A stretch of 64,000 nucleotides of DNA. It comes from Vibrio ezurae NBRC 102218. Lineage in GTDB: Bacteria; Pseudomonadota; Gammaproteobacteria; Enterobacterales; Vibrionaceae. This document shows positions 1 through 9,331 of this stretch, piece by piece (within the stretch, counting starts at the first letter, position 1; each line of letters opens with the position of its first letter). Below the pieces are notes generated by a model. That model was given only the letters and a program-made list of their open reading frames with translations, was not told the origin of the DNA and did not search any database. The stretch lies in NCBI RefSeq assembly GCF_000467185.1, contig NZ_BATM01000038.1, forward strand, positions 54,661-118,660, in the 5' to 3' direction. The position numbers were made by a program, and so were the translations under genes.

Positions 1-657
1 ACGTTTAATATCAAGGATATCTAGGTTCTTATGACCTGTACCTGTAATTTCGCGTAGTGATTCATAACTGTTCACTAAAGCATTTCTTGCGGTAACTTCT
101 TCCGCGAGTACGCTATCGTATTCAGCTTGCGCTTCATGGACGTTAGTAATCGCAGATAGACCAACATCAAAGCGTTGCTTTTCTTGATCTAACTGACGTT
201 CAACAGCACTTTTTTCTGCTTGAACAAACTCAAGAGTATCTTTAGCTCTTAACACTTCAAAATAAGCCGTTGCAGTACGAAGAATGAGATCTTGCTGTTT
301 TGCTGCATAGGCTGAATCTGCTTGGCGTGCTTGCTTCTCTGAAGTTTCAAGTGCAACCCAGCTTGAGCGTTGGTAAAGCTCTTGGCTTAGGCCCACACCT
401 GCTTGAAAAGCGTTTGTTCTTGCGCCAGTGTAACCTTCACCATAATCATAAGAAGCGGTTAGGTTAATTTGCGGAAGTAAGGAGCTGCGTGATGAGCTAA
501 TAGACTCGAAAGCTGCATCGCGTTGAGCAGCCGAGCGTAACAGCTGAGGATCACTATTTTTCGCTTGATTATAAACATCAGCTAGGTTTTCTGCATAGGC
601 TGATAAAGACAGACCGCACAGAGAAGCTGAGATAAAGATGGACAGCGCTTTCTTCAT
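1..657 (-). CDS. tolC: Outer membrane channel protein TolC, N-terminal part (cut by window edge)
   Basis: Reading the minus strand from an ATG at 657 gives 219 codons that stay open to the window edge. The protein starts with a signal peptide ending near residue 22 (AYA before ENLADVY), followed by the TolC family start (ADVYNQAK, SDPQLLRSAAQRDAA, LLPQINL) and alpha-helical barrel sequence. TolC is the trimeric outer membrane duct used by tripartite efflux pumps and type I secretion. A good ribosome site (AGGAAGAG on the minus strand) precedes the start. It is divergent from nudF, as in E. coli. Only the 5' part is present, so integrity of the rest cannot be judged. Confidence 0.95.
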   Translation of the reverse strand, partial: MKKALSIFISASLCGLSLSAYAENLADVYNQAKNSDPQLLRSAAQRDAAFESISSSRSSLLPQINLTASYDYGEGYTGARTNAFQAGVGLSQELYQRSSWVALETSEKQARQADSAYAAKQQDLILRTATAYFEVLRAKDTLEFVQAEKSAVERQLDQEKQRFDVGLSAITNVHEAQAEYDSVLAEEVTARNALVNSYESLREITGTGHKNLDILDIKR

Positions 658-732
658 TGTCGTAACTCTTCCTGCTACTTAAATTTATATTTAATTGTTT
701 AGGATATAGGTATTGGTTTGAATTTGAACTGT

Positions 733-807
733 TTTTACACAGTTTTACACAGCATCCTATACAGTGTCGTATAGGGTACTACAAAAAACAATAATATGGC
801 TATTGTT
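733..807. promoter_or_regulatory. Repeats and palindromes between tolC and nudF
   Basis: The 266-bp divergent region holds a tandem 10-bp repeat TTTTACACAG (733-742 and 743-752), then a perfect inverted repeat CCTATAC-N6-GTATAGG (756-775), then AACAATA-N7-TATTGTT (787-807). They lie where promoters of tolC and nudF should be, so they are candidate operators. No regulator can be named from sequence. Confidence 0.4.
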
Positions 808-923
808 ACCTGTTTTGTTTAATAAATACAGTTCATTATCTGTACATACGGTGTAATTCTTATCCATGATAATTAGCCATGACCTAAAATCCATTGTCAT
901 TCATTGATTAAAAGAGAATGTGT

Positions 924-1562
924 ATGTTTAACCCTAGCTCGTACCCTACATTTCACAACAAAGATGTTGAAGTTATTGAAAAAAGAACTCTGTTTCGAGG
1001 GTTCTTCTCCCTTACTCAGGTGAAGTTTCGTCATCGCTTATTTGCTGGAGGTTGGAGTGAAGAGATCGAACGAGAGCTATTTGAGCGAGGGCATGCAGTG
1101 GCGATTCTACCTTATGATCCGGTTACTGATCAGCTTGTTATGGTTGAACAAATACGTGTAGGTGCATTGGGTGATACGCGACCATGGCAGCTGGAAGTGG
1201 TGGCTGGAATGCTAGATAAAGACGGTGAAAACCCGCTGGATGTGGCGAAAAGAGAGTCAGTAGAAGAAGCTGGGTTGGAGGTGAAATCTATTGAGCATAT
1301 TAGTGGGTATTACCCTTCAGCTGGGGGCTGCTCTGAACGTATAGAATTGTATATTGGTCAGATAGACGCTCCATTATCAGGAGGCTTTTTTGGCTTAGAG
1401 TCGGAAGGGGAAGATATCCGAGTACACGTCCTAAATAGAGAAGAGGCTTACCAATTAGTGAAAAATGGTACAATCGAGAACGCAGCATCCATCATAACAA
1501 TTCAGTGGTTGATGTTGAATCATCAACAACTGAGGCAGCAATGGTTAACTCAAGAAAAATAA
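924..1562 (+). CDS. nudF: ADP-ribose pyrophosphatase NudF (Nudix hydrolase)
   Basis: Hydrolyses ADP-ribose to AMP and ribose 5-phosphate in the cytoplasm. The product of 212 residues aligns along its length with E. coli NudF (RGFFSL, FRHRLF, ERGHA near the N-terminus). The Nudix box lies at about residues 95-118 (AGMLDKDGENPLDVAKRE then SVEEAGL) with the REx2EExG core intact; there is one residue more than usual between the first Gly and Glu. An ATG at 918 is also in frame, but AAGAGA (912-917) is spaced properly only for the ATG at 924. First gene of a run with yqiB, cpdA and yqiA, as in enterobacteria. Confidence 0.93.
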   Translation: MFNPSSYPTFHNKDVEVIEKRTLFRGFFSLTQVKFRHRLFAGGWSEEIERELFERGHAVAILPYDPVTDQLVMVEQIRVGALGDTRPWQLEVVAGMLDKDGENPLDVAKRESVEEAGLEVKSIEHISGYYPSAGGCSERIELYIGQIDAPLSGGFFGLESEGEDIRVHVLNREEAYQLVKNGTIENAASIITIQWLMLNHQQLRQQWLTQEK

Positions 1563-1981
1563 ACTCAACTTATCATGTTGATTTTGCAGGGCTTATGCGT
1601 CTGTATGAAACCAACTACGCAAAGTTAAATGCGTTGCTTCCTCGTCCATCTGCGGTAGGAGATAAGCGAACTTATCAGGTGCAGGAGTTGGTTTATCAGA
1701 TTAATATTCTGGAAATTACTCGTTATACCACCTTGGTGAACGTCTATCAGTGTGATATACATCCCATTTTTCCACTTCCAAGCATGACGGTACGTCTATA
1801 TCACGATGCAAGGGTTGCAGAAGTGTGTGCAAGTGAAAAAATGAGAGTAGTCAATGCTCGTTATGATTACCCAAACAAGAAAATGGTGCAGAAAGATGAA
1901 AAGCACCAGTTAAATCAATTTCTTGGTGACTGGCTGACATTTTGCTTAAAAATGGGAATTAGTAGAGAGCCCCTACTATGA
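1541..1981 (+). CDS. yqiB: DUF1249 family protein YqiB
   Basis: A 146-residue cytoplasmic protein of unknown biochemical function, recognised by close agreement with E. coli YqiB: STRYTTL-like ITRYTTLVNV, LPSMTVRLYHDA, EVC, ARYDYPNKK, and DEKHQLNQFLGDWL. The start at 1541 fits that family and has GAGG (1532-1535) seven bases upstream; it overlaps the end of nudF by 22 bases, suggesting translational coupling. A further upstream in-frame start (1505) would add residues not seen in the family. It always sits between nudF and cpdA, so co-transcription is likely, but that context has not revealed a role. Confidence 0.88.
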   Translation: MVNSRKINSTYHVDFAGLMRLYETNYAKLNALLPRPSAVGDKRTYQVQELVYQINILEITRYTTLVNVYQCDIHPIFPLPSMTVRLYHDARVAEVCASEKMRVVNARYDYPNKKMVQKDEKHQLNQFLGDWLTFCLKMGISREPLL

Positions 1982-2015
1982 GCTCAGATTATAAATACTA
2001 TTGGAAAGACAGATT

Positions 2016-2834
2016 GTGGAACAGCAAATAGTTGCGGCGGAAGAGACCGTCCAATTACTACAAATTACAGATACGCACTTATTCGCTGATGACGAAGGGT
2101 GCTTGTTGAGTGTGAATACTGGGTCGAGTTTTCAAGCCGTAGTAGAAGATATTGCCGCACGAAACCCGTACTTTGATGCCATTGTCGCCACGGGTGATAT
2201 CTCTCAAGATCATTCGATTGCCTCTTATGAGCGCTTTGCCAATGGTATCGAAAAATTAGTGAAACCTTGCTATTGGTTGCCTGGCAATCACGATCTGAAA
2301 GCCAATATGGGCAGTGTTTTTCCTTCGACACAAATTAACGAAGTTGAACATGTGTTTGCTGGAGAGTATTGGCAACTGATTATGCTAAATAGCCAAGTAG
2401 AAGGCTTACCACACGGGTACTTAGAACAGCAGCAACTTGATTTACTGGATGAAAAACTGAGTCAGTATCCTGAACGACACACGTTAGTCCTGCTTCATCA
2501 TAATTCATTGCCTATTGGCAGCACTTGGCTTGATCAACACAAGTTGCAAAAAGCTGAGCAATTTTGGAATGTTCTCGAAAAACACAGCAATGTACGCGCC
2601 GTCGTCGGTGGGCATGTGCATCAAGATTTTGAAGAAGAATATAATGGCATCAAGGTGCTTGCGACACCTTCAACCTGCATTCAATTTAAGGCCAATACCC
2701 ATGAGTTCGCATTAGACTCATTACCGCCGGGTTGGCGCCATTTGCAGTTGCATAAAAATGGACACCTAGAGACTCAGTTATACCGTTTAGCGGAAGGGTG
2801 TTTTGTCCCTGACTTTGAGGCTCAAGGCTATTAA
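2016..2834 (+). CDS. cpdA: 3',5'-cyclic AMP phosphodiesterase CpdA
   Basis: Class III (metallophosphoesterase) cyclic nucleotide phosphodiesterase that hydrolyses cAMP and so lowers CRP activity. The metal-binding motifs are present: DTH (residues 19-21), GDISQD (60-65), GNHD (90-93), LLHH and GGHVH. There is no usable in-frame ATG; the likely start is GTG at 2016 with GGAAAG (2003-2008) seven bases before it, giving 272 residues. A TTG at 2001 is the alternative. The ATG that overlaps the yqiB stop (1978) is in another frame and closes after 17 codons. Expected to be co-transcribed with yqiB and yqiA. Confidence 0.9.
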   Translation: MEQQIVAAEETVQLLQITDTHLFADDEGCLLSVNTGSSFQAVVEDIAARNPYFDAIVATGDISQDHSIASYERFANGIEKLVKPCYWLPGNHDLKANMGSVFPSTQINEVEHVFAGEYWQLIMLNSQVEGLPHGYLEQQQLDLLDEKLSQYPERHTLVLLHHNSLPIGSTWLDQHKLQKAEQFWNVLEKHSNVRAVVGGHVHQDFEEEYNGIKVLATPSTCIQFKANTHEFALDSLPPGWRHLQLHKNGHLETQLYRLAEGCFVPDFEAQGY

Positions 2835-2835
2835 G

Positions 2836-3429
2836 ATGACTGCTGATAAAAAGCCATCACTGCTGTTGTATTTACACGGCTTCAATAGCTCTCCATCCTC
2901 ACACAAAGCCGAATTGATGCGAGAGTTTTGCCAAACGAGCAGACCTGATATTCGTTTTGTGTCGCCACAGTTGCCTGTCTACCCTGAGTCTTGTATTCAA
3001 TACTTGCGCACCCTTTGTGACGAATTGAGTCAAGAGTATCAAGTCGGAGTTGTGGGAAGCTCACTAGGCGGATATTTATCGACTTGGCTAAATAAAGAGT
3101 ATGGCTTTAAAGCGGCTTTAATTAATCCAGCAGCAAGACCTTTTGAGTTATTCAAAGATTATTTAGGTCCGCAATTCAACCCTTATACCGAAGAAGAGTA
3201 TCGACTCGAAGCGATTCATATAGAGCAGTTAAGGTCGATTGATGTCCCTACTATCAGTGATACGGCAAGTTTTTGGTTATTGCAGCAAAAAGGGGATGAA
3301 GTACTCGATTATCGTCAAGCAGTCGATAAATATAAGGGATGCAAACAGACGGTAGAAGAAAATGGTGATCATAGTTTTATAGGGTTTGAGCGCTACCCAA
3401 GCGCGATCGTGGAGTTTCTTCAACTCTAG
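2836..3429 (+). CDS. yqiA: Alpha/beta-hydrolase esterase YqiA
   Basis: A 197-residue esterase of the YqiA family, acting on acyl-CoA and short-chain esters in the E. coli homologue. It shows the oxyanion-side LHGF (13-16), the nucleophile elbow GSSLGGY (74-80, Ser76) and the catalytic His in GDHSF (His179). The ATG at 2836 begins one base after the cpdA stop, so the two are probably coupled. It is followed by 511 bases without a gene before parE, whereas cpdA-yqiA-parE are tightly packed in enterobacteria, so parE probably has its own promoter here. Confidence 0.92.
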   Translation: MTADKKPSLLLYLHGFNSSPSSHKAELMREFCQTSRPDIRFVSPQLPVYPESCIQYLRTLCDELSQEYQVGVVGSSLGGYLSTWLNKEYGFKAALINPAARPFELFKDYLGPQFNPYTEEEYRLEAIHIEQLRSIDVPTISDTASFWLLQQKGDEVLDYRQAVDKYKGCKQTVEENGDHSFIGFERYPSAIVEFLQL

Positions 3430-3438
3430 TGTGATAAG

Positions 3439-3493
3439 CCTTTAGCGACAATACACCTTTAGCGGCAGGCAATGCATCTTTAACGACAATGTA
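3439..3493. repeat. Three imperfect tandem units after yqiA
   Basis: Three head-to-tail units of 17, 21 and 17 bases start at 3439, 3456 and 3477. Each begins with YCTTTARCG and ends in a CAATRYA-like string. They lie 10 bases after the yqiA stop. Function unknown. Confidence 0.5.
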
Positions 3494-3656
3494 TAAGGTT
3501 TGTTTGATAACTGCTCAATTGTCATGCTTTTTTATCAGGATCTGAGCGCAAACTTGACATCACCGCCACTGCGCCAGACTATGTAAAGCAGTCAAGTTGT
3601 CTCACGGTTAATAAATGACCTGAAATCAATTCATCTGCCATTGCCGTTTAACAACT

Positions 3657-3765
3657 TTAATATCAATCACCGTCATTTAAGTGATCAGAAATAGCGTAGG
3701 AAAAATGTGGCTAAATAAGACTACAATTTTTTGATGAGTAGCGATTCTACAATCAAAAATTGCCA
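3657..3765. repeat. Dispersed intergenic repeat, copy 1
   Basis: This stretch before parE contains GTGATCAGAAATAGCGTAG at 3681-3699, identical over 19 bases to the right edge of the window (63982-64000), with looser similarity for about 25 bases upstream (ATCAATCAC versus ACCAATCAC). Downstream it continues into an A-rich part and a near-perfect inverted repeat CAATTTTTTGAT (3724-3735) and ATCAAAAATTG. It looks like a non-coding, mobile-type dispersed repeat; the outer limits are a guess because copy 2 is cut off. Confidence 0.55.
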
Positions 3766-3816
3766 TGCTCTATCAAGCCTCTGAACCCGCTAGAATGATA
3801 AGTTCATATAAGTACC

Positions 3817-3856
3817 TATAATTATGCCTTTCTGAGTGTAAAAGCAACACACTCAG
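3817..3856 (+). promoter_or_regulatory. Probable parE promoter -10 and 5' leader hairpin
   Basis: TATAAT at 3817-3822 is a consensus -10 element without a clear -35. Transcription from it would start near 3829-3831, directly before a perfect inverted repeat CTGAGTGT-N9-ACACTCAG (3832-3856). The mRNA would therefore begin with a hairpin, a layout known to protect mRNA 5' ends. No T-run follows, so it is not a terminator. The remainder of the 3430-3940 gap holds only the repeats described separately. Confidence 0.45.
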
Positions 3857-3940
3857 ATGCTCTCCAATTGAGTAGTAGGTTACGAATTTCTCAATGATGA
3901 GAAGCGATGTTTAACAACGCCAAGAGTAAACTTTCAAATT

Positions 3941-5821
3941 ATGACTGAACAATATAACGCTGGGGCGATAGAAGTCTTAAATGGCTTGGAGCCAGTCCGC
4001 CGTCGCCCTGGAATGTATACCGATACTGTCCGCCCAAACCACTTAGGGCAAGAAGTTATTGATAACAGTGTCGATGAAGCGCTTGCTGGACATGCTTCAA
4101 AGATACAGGTCATCCTTCATGCTGATCAGTCACTAGAAGTGATTGATGATGGGCGTGGTATGCCTGTGGATATTCACCCTGAAGAAGGGATTTCTGGTGT
4201 GGAGCTTATTCTATGTAAGTTGCATGCTGGTGGTAAATTTTCCAATAAAAACTATCAGTTTTCTGGTGGTTTGCACGGGGTCGGTATTTCAGTTGTAAAC
4301 GCCTTATCAAAACGCGTTGAAATTACGGTGCGACGTGATGGGCAGGTATACCAAATTGCTTTTGAAAATGGCGATAAGGTGGAAGAGCTGTCAGTGATTG
4401 GCACTTGTGGGAAGCGTAATAGCGGTACGAGTGTTCACTTCTGGCCAAACAGTCAATATTTTGATTCTGGTAATTTCTCTGTTTCAAGGCTGGTGAATAA
4501 CCTGCGCGCGAAAGCAGTCTTGTGTCCTGGGTTGGAAATCACTTTACAAGATAAAGTGAATGGCAAAGAGCATAAGTGGTATTACGAAAGTGGCCTAAAA
4601 GACTATCTTGCCGAAGGGGTAAAAGGTTACACAGTCTTACCTGAAACGCCGTTCACAGGTCAGTTCTCTAGTGAGATTGAAGGGGCTGATTGGGCGATTA
4701 TTTGGCAGCCGGAAGGCGGCGAACTTATCACCGAAAGCTATGTGAACTTAATTCCTACCTCACAAGGCGGTACGCACGTTAACGGTTTACGCCAAGGTTT
4801 ACTGGATGCGATGCGTGAGTTTTGTGAGTTCCGAAACTTATTGCCACGCGGCGTGAAGTTAACGGGTGATGACATATTTGATCGCTGTTCTTATGTACTG
4901 TCGATCAAAATGCAAGATCCGCAATTTGCAGGACAAACCAAAGAACGCCTATCTTCCCGTCAATGCGCATCCTTTGTGTCAGGTGTTATTAAAGACGCCT
5001 TTAGTTTATGGCTAAATGAAACCCCACATATTGCCGAGCAATTAGCTGAGGCGTGCATTGCGAGTGCCCATCGCCGTATGCGTGCCAGTAAAAAGGTGGT
5101 ACGTAAAAAAGTGGCATCGGGCCCAGCTTTGCCGGGTAAATTAACCGACTGCTCGGTTCAGGATTTAGCGCGTACAGAACTGTTTTTAGTCGAAGGTGAC
5201 TCTGCGGGAGGCTCAGCGAAACAAGCAAGAGACCGTGAGTTTCAGGCGATCATGCCACTGCGTGGTAAAATTTTGAATACATGGGAAGTGAGCGCAGATC
5301 AAGTGTTGGCTTCGCAAGAGGTGCACGATATTTCCGTTGCATTAGGCATTGATCCTGATACTGAAAGTTTAGAAGGTTTACGTTACGGTAAAATCTGTAT
5401 TCTTGCGGATGCGGACTCGGATGGGCTGCATATCGCAACGCTACTCTGTGCCTTGTTCACACGTCATTTCAGCTCATTGGTGCGTGCCGGCCACGTGTAC
5501 GTTGCCATGCCACCGTTATTTAGAATTGATTGCGGTAAAGAGGTTTTTTACGCTCTTGATGAAGATGAGAAAGAGGGCGTTATCGAGCGTTTAAGTAGCA
5601 AGCGAGCCAAAATCAACGTACAACGATTTAAAGGTTTGGGTGAAATGAACCCATTGCAGCTTCGTGAAACGACCATGGACCCCAATACTCGCCGTCTAGT
5701 ACAGCTCACCATAGATGATGATGAACAGACAATGGAAATGATGGACATGCTATTAGGTAAAAAGCGTGCAGATGATCGCCGTCATTGGTTACAAGATAAA
5801 GGCGATATGGCTGAGGTATAA
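3941..5821 (+). CDS. parE: DNA topoisomerase IV subunit B (ParE)
   Basis: ATPase subunit of topoisomerase IV, which decatenates daughter chromosomes. GHKL ATPase motifs are visible: [10 protein letters not shown] (38-47), DDGRGMP (69-75) and the ATP lid [15 protein letters not shown] (109-123). The TOPRIM domain has EGDSAGG from Glu418 and DADSDG from Asp490. The length of 626 residues is normal for short ParE (GyrB would be about 800). The start gives the usual [13 protein letters not shown]; its ribosome site is weak. parC follows after two bases, so the two subunits are made from one message. Confidence 0.97.
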   Translation: MTEQYNAGAIEVLNGLEPVRRRPGMYTDTVRPNHLGQEVIDNSVDEALAGHASKIQVILHADQSLEVIDDGRGMPVDIHPEEGISGVELILCKLHAGGKFSNKNYQFSGGLHGVGISVVNALSKRVEITVRRDGQVYQIAFENGDKVEELSVIGTCGKRNSGTSVHFWPNSQYFDSGNFSVSRLVNNLRAKAVLCPGLEITLQDKVNGKEHKWYYESGLKDYLAEGVKGYTVLPETPFTGQFSSEIEGADWAIIWQPEGGELITESYVNLIPTSQGGTHVNGLRQGLLDAMREFCEFRNLLPRGVKLTGDDIFDRCSYVLSIKMQDPQFAGQTKERLSSRQCASFVSGVIKDAFSLWLNETPHIAEQLAEACIASAHRRMRASKKVVRKKVASGPALPGKLTDCSVQDLARTELFLVEGDSAGGSAKQARDREFQAIMPLRGKILNTWEVSADQVLASQEVHDISVALGIDPDTESLEGLRYGKICILADADSDGLHIATLLCALFTRHFSSLVRAGHVYVAMPPLFRIDCGKEVFYALDEDEKEGVIERLSSKRAKINVQRFKGLGEMNPLQLRETTMDPNTRRLVQLTIDDDEQTMEMMDMLLGKKRADDRRHWLQDKGDMAEV

Positions 5822-5823
5822 GA

Positions 5824-8076
5824 ATGTCGAACGAGATTACATATGATGGCGTTGAGCAGTTACCACTGCGCAAATTTACCGAAGACGCTTATTTAAATTA
5901 CTCAATGTACGTGATCATGGATCGTGCATTGCCTTACATTGGCGATGGCTTAAAGCCTGTACAACGTCGCATCATTTATGCGATGTCAGAGCTGGGTTTA
6001 TCCGCTTCATCTAAATACAAAAAATCAGCGCGTACCGTGGGTGACGTACTGGGTAAGTATCATCCTCACGGTGATTCAGCCTGTTATGAAGCTATGGTGC
6101 TAATGGCGCAGCCTTTTACCTATCGCTACCCATTGGTGGACGGTCAAGGCAACTGGGGTGCCCCCGATGACCCGAAATCGTTTGCCGCAATGCGTTATAC
6201 CGAATCTAAACTGTCTAAGTTTGCTGAGGTGTTGCTAGGTGAATTAGGTCAAGGCACAGTGGAATGGCAACCTAACTTTGATGGTTCGATGAAAGAACCA
6301 CAAATGTTGCCTGCACGTCTGCCACACATTTTGCTTAATGGCATTACCGGTATCGCTGTTGGTATGGCGACGGATATACCGCCACACAATGTGCGTGAAG
6401 TGACGAACGCTACCATTGAGCTTATTGAAAATCCGAAGGCAGAACTGTCGGATGTGATGCAGTTTGTACAAGGCCCTGATTACCCGACCGAAGCGGAAAT
6501 TATTTCGCCTAAAAACGACATTGAAAAAATTTATCGTACCGGCCGTGGCAGCATAAAAATGCGTGCGGTTTGGCATAAAGAAGCCAGCGATATAGTGATT
6601 ACTGCGTTACCTCACCAAGTATCAGGCTCTAAATTGTTAGAGCAAATTGCCAACCAAATGCGTGCTAAAAAGCTGCCTATGGTTGATGATCTGCGTGACG
6701 AATCTGATCACGAAAACCCAACTCGCATTGTGATCGTACCTCGTTCAAATCGAGTGGATTGCGATCAATTGATGAACCACTTATTTGCCTCTACGGATCT
6801 TGAGAAAAACTATCGTGTGAATTTAAACATGATTGGTTTGGACAAACGTCCACAGGTAAAAGGTCTTGTTCAAATATTAAAAGAGTGGATTGAGTTTCGT
6901 CGTTCAACGGTTCGCCGTCGCTTGCAGTTCCGTTTAGATAAAATCTTAGCGCGTTTACACATCCTTGAAGGCTTGTTGGCAGCGTACCTCAACATTGATG
7001 AAGTGATTGAGATTATTCGCACCGAAGATGAGCCTAAAGCCGTACTGATGTCTCGCTTTGAGTTATCGGCGATTCAAGCGGATGCCATCTTAGATACCAA
7101 ATTACGTCAATTGGCGAAATTAGAAGAGTTTAAGATTCGTGGCGAGCAAGAAGAGTTAGAGAAAGAGCGTAAGCAACTTGAGTTGCTACTAGGCTCTGAG
7201 CGTCGCTTAAATACTTTATTGAAGAAAGAGTTAAAAGCCGACGCTGAAAAATACGGTGATGATCGCCGTTCACCATTAGTTGAGAGAGCAGAAGCACGAG
7301 CGTTAACAGAGAAAGACTTACTGCCTAATGAGCCAATTACGGTTGTCTTGTCAGAGAAAGGCTGGATTCGTCATGCCAAAGGGCATGAGGTTGACGCATC
7401 AACATTGAACTATAAGTCAGGTGATAAATATCTCACCTCAGCCAAAGGTAAGAGCAATCAACCGGCGGTGTTCTTAGGCTCAGATGGACGAAGTTATTCG
7501 TTAGAATCGCATTCTCTACCATCGGCGAGAAGCCAAGGCGAACCGATTACAGGTCGTTTGAACTTGTCGACGGGGACCAGCATTCGTCAGGTGCTAATGG
7601 GCGAAGAAGAACAGCTATGGTTAGTTGGCTCTGATGCAGGTTATGGATTTGTCTGTCGCGGTAGTGATTTACTCTCCAAAAACCGTAACGGTAAAGCGTT
7701 AGTTAACTTGCCTCAAAGTGCTGAGATCTTAACCCCGAGCGCGATTTCTGACTTGGATCAAGATGAGATCTTAGCGATCACTAATTTAGGTCGTATGTTG
7801 ATGTTTGCGATTAAAGACTTACCGCAACTGAGTAAAGGTAAGGGTAATAAGATCATTAATATCCCTTCAGCTAAAGCTAAGAGCCGAGAAGAGTTTGTGA
7901 CACAACTGCTTGCCGTTCCAGCCAACGCCACGGTGACCTTATATGCAGGTAAACGTAAGCTAGGTTTGAAACCGAGTGACTTGGACAACTTTAGAGGGGA
8001 GCGAGGACGTCGCGGTGCTATGTTGCCACGTGGCCTACAACGCGTTACCGCTATCGAAGTGCAAACGAACGAGTAA
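5824..8076 (+). CDS. parC: DNA topoisomerase IV subunit A (ParC)
   Basis: DNA breakage and reunion subunit of topoisomerase IV, 750 residues, pairing with ParE encoded just upstream. The winged-helix/tower part contains the catalytic tyrosine Tyr125 ([10 protein letters not shown]). The quinolone-resistance-determining region reads [14 protein letters not shown] with Ser85 and Glu89, the wild-type residues at the positions usually altered in resistant strains. The C-terminal beta-pinwheel repeats follow from about residue 490. The tail EVQTNE ends shortly before a bidirectional terminator shared with degS. Confidence 0.97.
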   Translation: MSNEITYDGVEQLPLRKFTEDAYLNYSMYVIMDRALPYIGDGLKPVQRRIIYAMSELGLSASSKYKKSARTVGDVLGKYHPHGDSACYEAMVLMAQPFTYRYPLVDGQGNWGAPDDPKSFAAMRYTESKLSKFAEVLLGELGQGTVEWQPNFDGSMKEPQMLPARLPHILLNGITGIAVGMATDIPPHNVREVTNATIELIENPKAELSDVMQFVQGPDYPTEAEIISPKNDIEKIYRTGRGSIKMRAVWHKEASDIVITALPHQVSGSKLLEQIANQMRAKKLPMVDDLRDESDHENPTRIVIVPRSNRVDCDQLMNHLFASTDLEKNYRVNLNMIGLDKRPQVKGLVQILKEWIEFRRSTVRRRLQFRLDKILARLHILEGLLAAYLNIDEVIEIIRTEDEPKAVLMSRFELSAIQADAILDTKLRQLAKLEEFKIRGEQEELEKERKQLELLLGSERRLNTLLKKELKADAEKYGDDRRSPLVERAEARALTEKDLLPNEPITVVLSEKGWIRHAKGHEVDASTLNYKSGDKYLTSAKGKSNQPAVFLGSDGRSYSLESHSLPSARSQGEPITGRLNLSTGTSIRQVLMGEEEQLWLVGSDAGYGFVCRGSDLLSKNRNGKALVNLPQSAEILTPSAISDLDQDEILAITNLGRMLMFAIKDLPQLSKGKGNKIINIPSAKAKSREEFVTQLLAVPANATVTLYAGKRKLGLKPSDLDNFRGERGRRGAMLPRGLQRVTAIEVQTNE

Positions 8077-8104
8077 TGACAGTACTCACTAAAGCTTAAT
8101 CGTC

Positions 8105-8137
8105 AAAGCCCTGTAAATTGATTTGCAGGGCTTTTTT
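8105..8137. terminator. Bidirectional terminator between parC and degS
   Basis: AAAGCCCTG ... CAGGGCTTTTTT with a short A/T-rich centre forms a strong stem with T-runs on both strands, between the convergent ends of parC and degS. Confidence 0.85.
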
Positions 8138-8153
8138 AATGCGTGTGAGATGA

Positions 8154-9227
8154 CTAAGGCGTTAAGCGGCGATTATCTTCACCAATTTCAACCGTCAGCT
8201 GTTTTTCTTTACCATTTCGTACAATGGTGATGTTCACCTTTGAGCCCGGTCGAGCATCGGTGATCGCGTCCATGACAGTTTGACGATTGTCAGCCACCAT
8301 ATCATCAATCTTAACGATGATATCTTGCGCTTTTATCCCCCCTTTGTCGGCGGGGCCACCAGGTTCAACGCCCAGTACAATAATGCCACCATTGAAGTTC
8401 CCAGCGAGAAGACGATTAGTCATGGAGCTGGTGTCTTGACCATCAACACCGATGTAACCACGAATCACACGCCCATCGGCAATGATCTTGTTCATGATTT
8501 TCCACACCAGTTTTTGCGGGATAGCAAAAGAAATGCCATAGGTTTCTAAATCGGTCGCTTGTTGAAAAGAAGCGGTATTAATGCCAACCAGTTCACCTTT
8601 CGAGTTAACTAACGCGCCGCCAGAGTTGCCTTCATTGATAGCAGCATCGGTTTGGATGAAGGCTTGACGTCCATCGTTACTGATTGAAGAGCGACCGGTG
8701 GCGGAAATAATGCCAAAGGTAGTGGTTTGCCCAAGGTTGTATGGGTTGCCAATAGCCAGTACTACGTCACCGACCTTAGCGGTATAGTGAGAGTTGAGTG
8801 GGATAACGGGCAGATCAGACATTGATATTTGCAAGACGGCAATATCAGTACGGCGATCTTGTCCTATTAATTGAGCACTGGCAACACGACCATCTTGCAG
8901 CGCAACAATGACCTGATCGGCGCTCGCCACGACATGGTAGTTGGTAATGATATAGCCTTTGTCACTGACTATCACACCAGACCCTAAACCTTGTGTTTTT
9001 AGCTTGCTGCGATCTTCTTCAGAGTATTGGCGACTATAGATATTGACTACCGCAGGTGCTGCTCGTCGCACTGCTGTATTGAAGGACATTGGGCTTACTG
9101 CGGTGTCGTTTTGACTCTCTTGAGCAAAAGTTGGTATCACTTTATTACGCAGATCAGGGACTACTGCGATAACCAAAGCCGCTGCAATTAATCCAAGCAA
9201 AACAGAGCGTAATAAGAATCTCAACAT
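8154..9227 (-). CDS. degS: Periplasmic site-1 protease DegS
   Basis: Membrane-anchored serine protease that senses unfolded outer membrane proteins and makes the first cut in anti-sigma factor RseA, switching on sigma-E. The ATG at 9227 gives 357 residues starting MLRFLLRSVLLGLIAAALV, an uncleaved N-terminal anchor as in E. coli DegS; longer in-frame starts up to 9272 would add an implausible leader. The catalytic triad is His98 (NYHVV), Asp128 (TDIAVLQ) and Ser202 (GNSGGAL). One PDZ domain follows (about 257-345). It lies downstream of degQ in the same orientation but behind a terminator-like hairpin. Confidence 0.95.
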   Translation of the reverse strand: MLRFLLRSVLLGLIAAALVIAVVPDLRNKVIPTFAQESQNDTAVSPMSFNTAVRRAAPAVVNIYSRQYSEEDRSKLKTQGLGSGVIVSDKGYIITNYHVVASADQVIVALQDGRVASAQLIGQDRRTDIAVLQISMSDLPVIPLNSHYTAKVGDVVLAIGNPYNLGQTTTFGIISATGRSSISNDGRQAFIQTDAAINEGNSGGALVNSKGELVGINTASFQQATDLETYGISFAIPQKLVWKIMNKIIADGRVIRGYIGVDGQDTSSMTNRLLAGNFNGGIIVLGVEPGGPADKGGIKAQDIIVKIDDMVADNRQTVMDAITDARPGSKVNITIVRNGKEKQLTVEIGEDNRRLTP

Positions 9228-9280
9228 GGCAGTCTCAATAAGTGGTGTGTTAATGCCAAGCATAACACTCAATTTTAGCG

Positions 9281-9309
9281 AAAGAAAAGGGAAGCCCGAT
9301 AAGCTTCCC
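9281..9309 (-). terminator. Terminator between degQ and degS
   Basis: On the minus strand GGGGAAGCTTATCGGGCTTCCC is followed by TTTTCTTT: a 7-bp stem (GGGAAGC/GCTTCCC) plus T-rich tail. It suggests degS is at least partly transcribed separately from degQ. Confidence 0.65.
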
Positions 9310-9331
9310 CAAATGATATCAGTGCTCTGTT

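Noticed and set aside
5403..5594. Short plus-strand open frame inside parE
   Set aside because: Fully inside the TOPRIM-coding region in another frame, no ribosome site and no recognisable sequence.
6061..6100. Quinolone resistance change in ParC
   Set aside because: The region reads Ser85 and Glu89, the wild-type residues.
6244..6576. 110-codon minus-strand frame inside parC
   Set aside because: Antisense to conserved parC sequence and without any supporting signal.
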